The notes under the pieces were generated by a model, which worked only from the letters and a program-made list of their open reading frames with translations, ran no database searches and was not told the DNA's origin. Both the position numbers and the translations under genes were made by a program. From assembly GCA_913056195.1 (NCBI GenBank), contig CAJXMF010000001.1, positions 100,270-145,457 of the forward strand: a stretch of 45,188 nucleotides of DNA, written 5' to 3'. Below, one piece after another: positions 1 through 9,120 of the stretch. The stretch is from an uncultured Methylococcaceae bacterium. GTDB taxonomy: Bacteria > Pseudomonadota > Gammaproteobacteria > Methylococcales > Methylomonadaceae. Each line of letters starts with the position of its first letter. Position 1 is the first letter of the stretch.

Positions 1-1
1 C

Positions 2-1313
<1,312 letters not shown>

Positions 1314-1333
<20 letters not shown>

Positions 1334-2525
1334 TGTGCTGCATCAGCTGCAGGATGATGTGATAACGTTTCTTGTGTGAAACTGACTGCTGCATCATCAA
1401 CGCAAAAGGCTGCCAGTGGCCATCATCTACGATATAGCCGGCCAGGGTGCTGATATGATTCAAAGTGCCCGATTTCGCATAAAGCCCTGGAGCCACTTCC
1501 GGTAATAGTTCACGCCAGCGTAAAAAATCCCGTAATAATTCGGTCAATTGTCGGGCCGATAAACGGTTTTGCCGGGACAGCCCCGCGCCTTCCTGTAGCA
1601 CAACCCCTTGCCAGTTGAAATAACGCTTTACGGTAGATTGCATATAGCTTTGAACATCAGCAAAATTAGCCGGCCGCTTAAACGTCTCGGCCGCCAGCAT
1701 CAATACCAGTTGATTGGCAATAAAATTGGTCGAATATTTCATCATCGGCCGGATAATATCGGCCACACTGCGTTGATTATAATGTGCATAAAGCAATGGG
1801 ACATCGACTGGCACGCGCCCCCAGATAATCGTTTCACCCACTTTAAGTCCTTGTTGATGCAGAAAATTAGACAATAATTGTGCAAAATGCCGTTCAGCAC
1901 CGGTTCTGTCAAAACCGGTATTGATGCGCTCTTTAAGACCCTGGATACGACCTGCCTGGGTTTTAGCAAAATCGGTCAACGGTGTTTCCAGTTCGCCGGA
2001 TACAACCTTGCCGTGCTGAATCTGTAAGGCCAGCGTATTAAAATTTGCCGCTAATGCCGTTGGAATGGCATCGTAGGGATTAGTGGTCAAACTACTCCCC
2101 GGAACCCTTAGTTTTGTATCAAACACACTGTCATCAATAGCAATCGTCTCAATTTCAGTGATCCCGCGCTTTGCAATGTACTGCGCTATACGTCGAATTT
2201 CATCCGAGACCAAAAACGGATCACCACTGGCCTTTATCCACAGGGTTTTCGTTGATGCGTCAAAATAAAACGGCGTCATGAAATGATGCTTCTCGCCCCA
2301 ATGATTTAATGCCAACCAGGCGGTCACCAGCTTGGTTGTCGATGCTGGCACCCGAGGTTCATCTCCCTTAACTGCCAATAAGGTTTTTCCGCTTTGATTC
2401 ACCACTAAACAGGCGGCATGGTGTAAAATTGCCTCCGCTTTTGCCCCGCTCAAACTCGTGAACAGCATCAATCCTGACAAGACCACAATAAACCGGTTTT
2501 TGAAGGCTGTTTTCATACGCTGCAT
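1314..2525 (-). CDS. dacB: D-alanyl-D-alanine carboxypeptidase/endopeptidase (PBP4 family)
   Basis: Periplasmic peptidase that trims or cleaves peptidoglycan peptides. The serine-peptidase S13 motifs are present in order: SxxK as STTK near residue 62, SxN as YSTN, and KTG-type as KSGT near the C-terminus. The N-terminus has a positively charged start and a hydrophobic stretch ending in AKAEA, a typical Sec signal peptide. I chose the ATG at 2525 because AGGA lies about 8 nt upstream. A longer frame reaches 2585 but adds an unlikely second hydrophobic leader. It is divergent from aroQ and convergent with sdaA. Confidence 0.88.
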
Positions 2526-2610
2526 AGAAAATCCTGTGTTTAAAACTATAATCGCTAAAATGCAGAAACTGACAAATAAATGCAAGAAAAATAAAGTTTG
2601 TGACGCGATT

Positions 2611-2625
2611 TGTCATTAAATGACA
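2611..2625. promoter_or_regulatory. Perfect dyad between divergent dacB and aroQ
   Basis: The sequence TGTCATT-A-AATGACA is a perfect 7-bp inverted repeat with one central base, in the AT-rich spacer between the two divergent starts. It could be an operator. I do not recognise the regulator. Confidence 0.35.
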
Positions 2626-2692
2626 TAAATCTGGACAAAGCCTTACAATTTAGGCAAAATTAGCCCATCAAATACTTTGACTCGATACTTTC

Positions 2693-3139
2693 ATGGCAAA
2701 AATCCTTGTTCTGAACGGCCCTAATCTGAATCTGCTTGGTATTCGCGAACCCGGGCATTATGGCAAACAGACTTTACAGGATATTGAACAGACATTATTA
2801 ACCAAAGCCGAACAATTGCAGCATGATTTGCAATTTTTTCAACATAATGCCGAACATGAACTGGTCGAGCGAATCCATCAGGCTTTCGCCGAAAACAGCG
2901 ACTTTATCATTATCAACCCCGCTGCTTTTACGCATACCAGTGTAGCAATTCGCGATGCTTTGCTGGCCACCCGAATTCCATTTATAGAAGTTCACCTGTC
3001 CAATGTCCATGCGCGAGAACCGTTTCGGAAGCAGTCTTATTTTTCCGATATTGCCCAGGGCGTTATTGCAGGATTAGGTGGACATGGATACGAACTGGCC
3101 CTGGAGGCCGCTGATAAAATATTAGCCCAAGAGACATAA
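2693..3139 (+). CDS. aroQ: Type II 3-dehydroquinate dehydratase
   Basis: Third step of the shikimate pathway, converting 3-dehydroquinate to 3-dehydroshikimate. The 148-residue length is normal for the dodecameric type II enzyme. The opening [20 protein letters not shown] carries the catalytic tyrosine loop, and [16 protein letters not shown] and [14 protein letters not shown] are the other family signatures. accB starts 4 nt after its stop, reproducing the aroQ-accB-accC order known in other gammaproteobacteria. No strong ribosome binding site is visible upstream of this ATG. Confidence 0.96.
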   Translation: MAKILVLNGPNLNLLGIREPGHYGKQTLQDIEQTLLTKAEQLQHDLQFFQHNAEHELVERIHQAFAENSDFIIINPAAFTHTSVAIRDALLATRIPFIEVHLSNVHAREPFRKQSYFSDIAQGVIAGLGGHGYELALEAADKILAQET

Positions 3140-3143
3140 CACC

Positions 3144-3581
3144 ATGGATATTAGAAAAATAAAAAAATTGATCGAGATCATCGAAGACTCCGATGTCACT
3201 GAAATTGAAATCAGTGAGGGCGAAGAATCGGTACGCATCAGCCGCTTAACGGCAACCAGCACGATCGTTCAGGCACCTGCTGCCGCGGCAGCACCCGCAC
3301 CCATGCCCGCGACGGAAGCGCCAGCCAGCACTGAAAATACAGCTTCCGGTCATGTCGTCAAGTCGCCTATGGTCGGCACCTTTTACCGCGCCGCATCACC
3401 TGGCGGCACGCCTTTTGTAGAAGTGGGTCAGAAAGTATCGGTCGGCGATACCTTGTGCATTATCGAAGCCATGAAAATTCTCAACCAGATTGAATCCGAT
3501 GCCAGCGGCACGATTAAACAAATCCTGGCAGAAGACGCGCAGCCAGTCGAATATGACCAGCCTTTATTCATCATAGAATAA
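3144..3581 (+). CDS. accB: Biotin carboxyl carrier protein of acetyl-CoA carboxylase
   Basis: Carries biotin between the AccC and AccAD active sites in the first step of fatty acid synthesis. It has an N-terminal dimerisation/interaction region, an Ala/Pro-rich linker at about residues 43-63, and a biotinyl domain with the EAMKILN motif, where Lys111 is the expected biotinylation site. The domain contains the protruding thumb typical of acetyl-CoA carboxylase carriers. It is followed after 15 nt by accC in what is clearly one transcription unit. Confidence 0.97.
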   Translation: MDIRKIKKLIEIIEDSDVTEIEISEGEESVRISRLTATSTIVQAPAAAAAPAPMPATEAPASTENTASGHVVKSPMVGTFYRAASPGGTPFVEVGQKVSVGDTLCIIEAMKILNQIESDASGTIKQILAEDAQPVEYDQPLFIIE

Positions 3582-3596
3582 CCTTGGATAGCACAC

Positions 3597-4940
3597 ATGT
3601 TCGATAAAATAGTTATTGCCAACCGTGGCGAAATCGCGCTGCGTATTTTAAGGGCTTGCCGCGAATTAGGGATTAAAGTCGTTGCCGTTTATTCCTCCGC
3701 TGACCGCGATTTAAAGCATGTTCGTCTCGCCGATGAAGCCGTGTGTATCGGGCCGCCCGCATCTGTCGACAGTTATTTGAATATTCCCGCCATTATCAGT
3801 GCGACCGAAGTCACCGATGCCGAAGCCATTCATCCCGGCTATGGTTTCTTATCGGAAAACGCCGACTTTTCTGAAAAAGTGGAGCAAAGCGGCTTTGTTT
3901 TTATCGGCCCGAAAGCCGATACCATTCGCATGATGGGTGACAAAATTCAGGCTAAAAAATCCATGATTGCCGCCGGCATTCCCTGTGTTCCGGGAAATGG
4001 CGATCCATTAACTGAGGATAAGGCTGAAAACCTTAAACTGGCGCATGAAATCGGTTATCCGGTCATCATTAAAGCTGCAGGTGGCGGTGGCGGCCGTGGT
4101 ATGCGCGTTGTGCATACGGAAGCGGCACTGCTTAACGCGATTACGATGACCAAGGCAGAAGCCGGCGCAGCGTTCGGCAATCCGACTGTTTATATGGAAA
4201 AATTTCTGGAAGATCCGCGCCATATTGAGTTTCAAGTCATTGCCGATAGCCACGGTAACGCCATTCATTTAGGCGAGCGTGACTGCTCCATGCAGCGACG
4301 TCACCAGAAAGTGGTGGAAGAAGCACCGGCACCGGGTCTGAGCGATGAAGAACGCGACCGGATGGGGAGATTATGCGCCAAGGCGTGTATTGACATTGGT
4401 TATCGTGGTGCCGGAACCTTTGAATTTTTATATGAAAAAGGCCAGTTCTTTTTTATCGAAATGAATACCCGGGTTCAGGTGGAGCACCCTGTCTCCGAAA
4501 TGATTACCGGCTTTGATATTGTTAAAGAACAGCTGCGCGTCGCCGCCGGTGAAAAGCTGTCTAAAACCCAGGATCAAATCACCTTTACCGGCCATGCCAT
4601 CGAATGCCGCTTAAACGCCGAAGACCCCAGCAACTTTATGCCGAGTCCAGGCAAAATTAATCAGTTTCATATGCCAGGCGGCCCCGGAATCCGTTGTGAA
4701 ACCCATATTTATAGTGGCTATGTGGTCCCCCCGTTTTATGATTCCATGATCGGCAAATTGATTGCACACGGTGAGGATCGAAACAGTGCCATTGCCCGAA
4801 TGAAAACGGCATTGAGTGAAATGATCATCGATGGCATCAAAACCAATATTCCATTGCAGCAAGATATTATGACCGACAGCGCCTTTGCCTTAGGCGGCCA
4901 GAATATTCATTATCTGGAAAAGAAACTCGGTCTCGATTGA
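3597..4940 (+). CDS. accC: Biotin carboxylase subunit of acetyl-CoA carboxylase
   Basis: ATP-dependent carboxylation of biotin on AccB. At 447 residues it is standard length. It opens with [16 protein letters not shown], has the ATP-grasp glycine-rich loop [12 protein letters not shown] near residue 160, and [16 protein letters not shown] near residue 285, which includes the metal-binding and catalytic residues. It is the third gene of the aroQ-accB-accC operon. A hairpin follows the stop codon. Confidence 0.97.
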   Translation: MFDKIVIANRGEIALRILRACRELGIKVVAVYSSADRDLKHVRLADEAVCIGPPASVDSYLNIPAIISATEVTDAEAIHPGYGFLSENADFSEKVEQSGFVFIGPKADTIRMMGDKIQAKKSMIAAGIPCVPGNGDPLTEDKAENLKLAHEIGYPVIIKAAGGGGGRGMRVVHTEAALLNAITMTKAEAGAAFGNPTVYMEKFLEDPRHIEFQVIADSHGNAIHLGERDCSMQRRHQKVVEEAPAPGLSDEERDRMGRLCAKACIDIGYRGAGTFEFLYEKGQFFFIEMNTRVQVEHPVSEMITGFDIVKEQLRVAAGEKLSKTQDQITFTGHAIECRLNAEDPSNFMPSPGKINQFHMPGGPGIRCETHIYSGYVVPPFYDSMIGKLIAHGEDRNSAIARMKTALSEMIIDGIKTNIPLQQDIMTDSAFALGGQNIHYLEKKLGLD

Positions 4941-4952
4941 CCCTTTCTACAC

Positions 4953-4971
4953 GCGGGGCAACCTGCCCCGC
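4953..4971 (+). terminator. Hairpin after accC
   Basis: A perfect 8-bp GC-rich stem (GCGGGGCA / TGCCCCGC) with a 3-nt loop lies 12 bp after the accC stop. It lacks a run of T directly after it, so it may be a weak or partial terminator that lets transcription continue into prmA. Confidence 0.5.
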
Positions 4972-5007
4972 ATCCTTAAACTTTATTCCAATTCTCCCTT
5001 ATTGGCT

Positions 5008-5907
5008 ATGGCCTGGCATCAACTCTCTGTAACAAGCAACCAAGAAACGGCTCCGAAACTGTCTGATTTTTTCAGCGACTGCGGCGCAGTATCTGTTACC
5101 TATATGGATGCGGAAGACCAACCGGTTTATGAGCCCGCGCCCGGCGAAACCAGAATCTGGCGAAAAACGCGGGTGATCGCCTTGTTTGAACTGGATATTG
5201 ACCCAGAACAGGTCAAACAAATTGCACAACAGCAGTTTGTCGATTCACCGTTAAATGACTGGTCGCTGCAACATATTGAAGACCAGGCTTGGGAACGCGC
5301 CTGGCTGGAACATTTTAAACCGCTTAAATTTGGCGACTGTTTATGGGTTTGTCCGACCGGTCAGGAAATTGAAGAGGCCGGCACCGTCTGCATGACGCTT
5401 GATCCGGGCCTGGCATTTGGCACCGGCACACATCCAACCACTGCGCTCTGCCTGGAATGGCTGGCCTACCATGATTTAACCGGAAAAACCATTATCGATT
5501 ATGGATGTGGCTCCGGTATTCTGGCCGTTGCTGCATTATTACTGGGCGCAAAGCAGGCGCATTGTATCGACATTGATCCGCAGGCGTTAGAGGCAACCCA
5601 CTATAATGCCAAAAAAAACCAGGTTACACAGGCCATTCAGTGTTACTTACCGGAACAATTTCCAACCCAAAAATCCGATATTGTGCTGGCCAATATTTTG
5701 GCTGGCCCGTTGATTGAACTCTCTGAAAATATTGCTAAGCTTGTATCTGATAAGGGTTCTTTAGTGTTATCAGGAATCCTGAACGAACAAGCAGATACTG
5801 TCATTCAGGCGTACCAGCAACAGGGTCTGCATTTCTCAACTCCCCGGCGGCAAGAAGATTGGTGCCGGCTGGATGGTTACTATGTACACCCGATGTCCGG
5901 AATGTAG
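5008..5907 (+). CDS. prmA: Ribosomal protein L11 methyltransferase
   Basis: SAM-dependent trimethylation of ribosomal protein L11. The N-terminal substrate domain opens MAWHQLSV, which matches the usual PrmA start, so I chose the ATG at 5008 over an in-frame TTG 6 nt earlier. LDPGLAFGTGTHPTT precedes the SAM motif IIDYGCGSGILAVAALLLG, and DIVLANILAGPL is the catalytic-loop equivalent. Its 3' end overlaps the next gene by 26 bp, suggesting translational coupling. accC-prmA proximity is conserved in gammaproteobacteria. Confidence 0.95.
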   Translation: MAWHQLSVTSNQETAPKLSDFFSDCGAVSVTYMDAEDQPVYEPAPGETRIWRKTRVIALFELDIDPEQVKQIAQQQFVDSPLNDWSLQHIEDQAWERAWLEHFKPLKFGDCLWVCPTGQEIEEAGTVCMTLDPGLAFGTGTHPTTALCLEWLAYHDLTGKTIIDYGCGSGILAVAALLLGAKQAHCIDIDPQALEATHYNAKKNQVTQAIQCYLPEQFPTQKSDIVLANILAGPLIELSENIAKLVSDKGSLVLSGILNEQADTVIQAYQQQGLHFSTPRRQEDWCRLDGYYVHPMSGM

Positions 5908-6529
5908 ACAACAAACACACGTCAATGCACAACAATTACGCCATTCACATGGTATGCTGCATTGTAAAAACTGCGGCGTTCTGTTTGATGCCCTGGCACT
6001 GATTTCCGACCATGCCGAAGATGACATCGCCCCGCCTGAACATACGGTTTTAACCGCTGAAACATCACGCCCTTCAAAAAAAAACACTGTTTTATGGTCT
6101 ATCGGTCTTGTTTCAACTCTCCTGCTCCTGTTAGGCCAGATCATTTATTTTGAAGGCAACACGCTGCTGCACAATCCACAACTGCGCCCCTGGCTGGAAA
6201 AAGCCTGTTTCACACTGAACTGTACGCTCCCCCCCTATCGAAATCTAAAGCAGATACGTCTGCTCAACACCGTCATCGACACACAAAACGCACATGAAAT
6301 CACATTCACGATTATCTTGAGTAATCAAGCCGATTTTCCGCAACAGTATCCGGCGTTAAAACTAACCCTGGTGGATTATTTAGGCCGGCCCTTTGCAGAA
6401 CGGGTGTTTTCAGTTGATAATTACCGGCCACCATCTGCACGGATGGCGGCTAACCAAACCGTTGAAATCGAGCTGACAATTATCAGCCCGACTGAAAAAA
6501 TCGGCGGCTATTCTTTTAATATTTTGTGA
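5882..6529 (+). CDS. Zinc-ribbon, single-pass membrane protein (DUF3426 type)
   Basis: Function unknown. The N-terminus MYTRCPECR...CKNCGVLFD is an MJ0042-type zinc ribbon with two CxxC pairs. A single hydrophobic segment (VLWSIGLVSTLLLLLGQIIYF) follows near residue 70, then a C-terminal domain of about 120 residues resembling DUF3426, which would lie outside the inner membrane. The ATG at 5882 is preferred because family members start just before the first CxxC. An in-frame ATG at 5873 is the alternative. It overlaps prmA and nearly abuts rlmI, so the three are probably cotranscribed. Confidence 0.8.
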   Translation: MYTRCPECRQQTHVNAQQLRHSHGMLHCKNCGVLFDALALISDHAEDDIAPPEHTVLTAETSRPSKKNTVLWSIGLVSTLLLLLGQIIYFEGNTLLHNPQLRPWLEKACFTLNCTLPPYRNLKQIRLLNTVIDTQNAHEITFTIILSNQADFPQQYPALKLTLVDYLGRPFAERVFSVDNYRPPSARMAANQTVEIELTIISPTEKIGGYSFNIL

Positions 6530-6531
6530 CC

Positions 6532-7731
6532 ATGCCTCAACATCCTGAACTTTTTTTAAAGAAACACGAAGAAAAACGCCTCAAACAAGGCCATCTCTGG
6601 GTTTTTAGCAATGAAATCGACAACCAGCGCAGCCCGTTAAGCCAATTTAATGCCGGTGACATCGTCACCTTGAAAGATGCACAGGGAAATGCACTTGGCA
6701 CCGCTTACGTCAATCCCAATATGCTGATTTGCGCACGTCTTCTGTCGCGTAAGCCGAACCTTAAAATTGCCGGCCACTTTTTTAAAAACCGCTTAATGAC
6801 AGCCTTATCCCTGCGTCAACGCCTGTTTGATAAACCCTTTTATCGTCTGATTTTTGCCGAAAGCGATGGTTTACCGGGCTTGATTATCGACCGCTTTGGC
6901 GATGTTTTGTCTTTGCAGATCAATACCGCCGGCATGGAGCGATTTAAAGATATTTTACTCGCGAGCCTCATTGATTTATTGGCACCGACAGCCATTATCC
7001 TCAAAAATGACACCAATTCCCGACAACTGGAAGGCTTATCGACCGTGTCCGAAGTCATTTATGGGACTGTGCCAGACCCTGTGATTATTGAAGAAAACAA
7101 CGCCCGTTTTTATGTCGATATCCTGAAGGGGCAAAAAACCGGCTGGTTCTATGATCATCGTGTCAGTCGGGCGCGACTGGCTACTTTGTCCAAGCAACAA
7201 ACCGTACTCGATTTATTCAGCTATTCAGGGGCCTGGGGCATTCCAGCGGCGATGGCAGGCGCCAGCGAGGTAACCTGTGTCGATAGTTCTGAACAGGCTT
7301 TGAAGAACGCCCGACATAGCGCGGAATTAAATCATGTCACTGAACGGATGCAGTTTGCGCAACACGATGTTTTTGACTTTTTAAAACAGGCACGGAAACA
7401 AAAACAACGTTATGACATCATCGTACTCGACCCGCCGGCATTGATTAAACGTAAAAAAGATTTTAAAGCGGGTTTTGAAGCCTACCGCCGTTTAAACCAT
7501 CTGGCCTTGCAAGTATTGAATCAACAGGGCATTTTGATTTCCGCTTCCTGCTCGTATCACCTGAGCCGCACCAACCTGCACGAAATATTACGCTCATCGG
7601 CCCGACACATCGACCGTCATCTGCTGTTTTTTGACACCCAAGGGCAAGGCCCTGATCACCCCATTCATCCAGCATTGGCCGAATCCGACTATTTGAAAAC
7701 CTTTTTCTGTGCGGTATCGCCCAGTCTCTAA
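6532..7731 (+). CDS. rlmI: Class I SAM-dependent rRNA methyltransferase, RlmI-like (23S m5C)
   Basis: Predicted 23S rRNA cytosine-C5 methyltransferase. It has an N-terminal PUA-like RNA-binding region (about residues 1-75), the SAM motif VLDLFSYSGAWGIPAAMAG, the catalytic loop IVLDPPALIKRKKDF, and a cysteine motif SASCSYHLS expected of m5C enzymes. The ATG at 6532 starts 3 nt after the previous stop. An overlapping GTG at 6526 is also possible. The length of about 399 residues fits. The precise target nucleotide is inferred from the RlmI family. Confidence 0.85.
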   Translation: MPQHPELFLKKHEEKRLKQGHLWVFSNEIDNQRSPLSQFNAGDIVTLKDAQGNALGTAYVNPNMLICARLLSRKPNLKIAGHFFKNRLMTALSLRQRLFDKPFYRLIFAESDGLPGLIIDRFGDVLSLQINTAGMERFKDILLASLIDLLAPTAIILKNDTNSRQLEGLSTVSEVIYGTVPDPVIIEENNARFYVDILKGQKTGWFYDHRVSRARLATLSKQQTVLDLFSYSGAWGIPAAMAGASEVTCVDSSEQALKNARHSAELNHVTERMQFAQHDVFDFLKQARKQKQRYDIIVLDPPALIKRKKDFKAGFEAYRRLNHLALQVLNQQGILISASCSYHLSRTNLHEILRSSARHIDRHLLFFDTQGQGPDHPIHPALAESDYLKTFFCAVSPSL

Positions 7732-7753
7732 ACAATAAGAATCTGTTCAACAC

Positions 7754-7853
7754 AAAAAAAACGGCGTGTTGTTAAAAAACAACGCGCCGTAGAATAGAAG
7801 GATATATGAAAACTCTATGGCTTTAGAAAAATAAGCACATCTCCAAGAGTTTC
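7754..7853 (-). ncRNA. Candidate small RNA, copy 1
   Basis: Read on the minus strand, this unit has a TATACT box at 7863-7858, a predicted start near 7853, a first hairpin pairing GAAACTCT with AGAGTTTTC, a conserved pyrimidine stretch (ATATCCTTCTA), and a terminator stem (7790-7761) followed by eight T. On this strand the terminator stem has one C-A mismatch. A second copy at 15738-15834 conserves promoter, first hairpin, pyrimidine stretch and terminator, with paired changes in the terminator stem. The unit sits between the convergent genes rlmI and nrdB. It could instead be a 3' UTR element of nrdB, but its own promoter argues for an independent transcript. I recognise no known sRNA family. 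Confidence 0.6.
7761..7790 (-). terminator. Rho-independent terminator of sRNA copy 1 / nrdB
   Basis: 13-bp stem (one mismatch on the minus strand) with a 4-nt loop, followed on the minus strand by eight consecutive T. It would also end nrdAB read-through. Confidence 0.8.
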
Positions 7854-7896
7854 ATAAAGTATAGCTGAGATATTTTGTTGTGAAAATGTGACATAG

Positions 7897-7908
7897 TGTC
7901 GCGCGACA
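7897..7908. promoter_or_regulatory. Palindromic operator upstream of sRNA copy 1
   Basis: TGTCGCGCGACA is a perfect 12-bp palindrome inside a larger imperfect dyad (GCGAC ... GTCAC). Its centre lies about 49.5 bp upstream of the predicted sRNA start. The same palindrome is at the same distance in copy 2. Confidence 0.55.
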
Positions 7909-7986
7909 TTCTGTCGCACCTTTTCATAACGTAAATATTCAGGGGGCGCTTTGACTTCCTCGGTTTTTCCAGGTCACGCTCGACGC

Positions 7987-9120
7987 CTATTCCCAAACCA
8001 GAGAGCCGCCAGTCTGATATTCTGTCACCCGCGTTTCGAAGAAGTTTTTCTCCTTGCGCAGATTGGCTTGTTCGTCCAGCCACGGCAATACGTTTTCAGC
8101 CCCCGGAAAAGGTTCAGTAAGGCCAACCTGGCGGGCGCGGCGGTTGGCGATGAAGCGAAATTGCTCAGCGTGCAATTGTTTATTGTAGCCCAGTATCGGA
8201 TCGCGCAGGATGTAGCCGGCGTAAGCCATTTCAGCCGCTTCAGCTTCGTCCCACATTTCCCTTAGTGCATGCGGATCGAACGTCAGATTTTCTTCCTCCA
8301 ACAGTTGCCGAACCACGCGAATGCCAAACGCGCAGTGCAGCACTTCGTCACGCATGATGTATTGCAGTTGCTCGGCCGCGCCTTTCATCAAGCCTCGCCG
8401 CTGCAACGCGAAGATTGGACTGAAGCCATTGTAAAACCAGCTGCCCTCAAACACAGCCGCGAAGAACAAATAGGCCATAGCGAATTCATGCAGCGCATCG
8501 CGATCGGTCAACGGCTTGCCGGATTGCAACACGCCGTGCAGACGGCGGTTAGCCAGGGCGATTTTACCATGGATGGCGGGGACGACTCGATAGCGGTTGT
8601 AAATCTCGCGCTGATCTATCCCCAAAGTTTCGATGCAATGCTGGTAAGTCCAGGTGTGCAAGGCTTCCTCGTAAACTTGCCGAGCCTGGTAGATTTGCAA
8701 TTCCGGCGCACTCATCTTTTCCATTACCGCCAGGCCGATATTACGCATCGCCAGAATATCCGATGTGGTTAAATAAGCCAGCACGTTCTCGAATACGTGA
8801 CACTCAGCTGGTGTCAGTTTGTGCTGATAATCGTGCACATCCTGCGCCATCGAGATTTCCAGCGGTGTCCAGTGGTTACGATTGGCATTGAGAAAAAATG
8901 ACCAGGCCCACGGATATTTGAACGGTGCCAGTTGATTAATGTCAGCCTGCCCATTGACCACCCGTTTTTGTTCAGGATCAATGGCCGCCACGACGGCATC
9001 CACGTCTGTGGTTTTTTTGTCTACAGGAGGGCTGGCTGATTGTGCCGTCGACCCAACCGATGCCGCGTTATTTTCGGGCGAAGCAGAGGTATCCCAATCA
9101 TCAAATTTTAATGTTGTCAT
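7987..9120 (-). CDS. nrdB: Class Ia ribonucleotide reductase, beta (radical) subunit
   Basis: Houses the diiron-tyrosyl radical cofactor for NrdA. Metal ligands and radical tyrosine are visible in EEALHTWTY, which fits the E-x2-H-x3-Y pattern of class Ia, whereas class Ic has Phe at that site. FEGSWFYNGF and RDEVLHCAFGIRVV supply further ligands. I chose the ATG at 9120 because it overlaps the nrdA stop as ATGA, giving translational coupling. The product is 378 residues. Its first 60 residues are poorly conserved in appearance. Together with nrdA it is GC-richer than the flanking genes. Confidence 0.95.
   Translation of the reverse strand: MTTLKFDDWDTSASPENNAASVGSTAQSASPPVDKKTTDVDAVVAAIDPEQKRVVNGQADINQLAPFKYPWAWSFFLNANRNHWTPLEISMAQDVHDYQHKLTPAECHVFENVLAYLTTSDILAMRNIGLAVMEKMSAPELQIYQARQVYEEALHTWTYQHCIETLGIDQREIYNRYRVVPAIHGKIALANRRLHGVLQSGKPLTDRDALHEFAMAYLFFAAVFEGSWFYNGFSPIFALQRRGLMKGAAEQLQYIMRDEVLHCAFGIRVVRQLLEEENLTFDPHALREMWDEAEAAEMAYAGYILRDPILGYNKQLHAEQFRFIANRRARQVGLTEPFPGAENVLPWLDEQANLRKEKNFFETRVTEYQTGGSLVWE

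Noticed and set aside
7740..7800. The inverted repeat as a plus-strand terminator for rlmI
   Set aside because: No T-run follows on the plus strand, while eight T follow on the minus strand, so the minus-strand reading is better.
8269..8772. A 167-codon plus-strand frame
   Set aside because: Antisense to nrdB. The GC-rich coding of nrdB explains the lack of stops.
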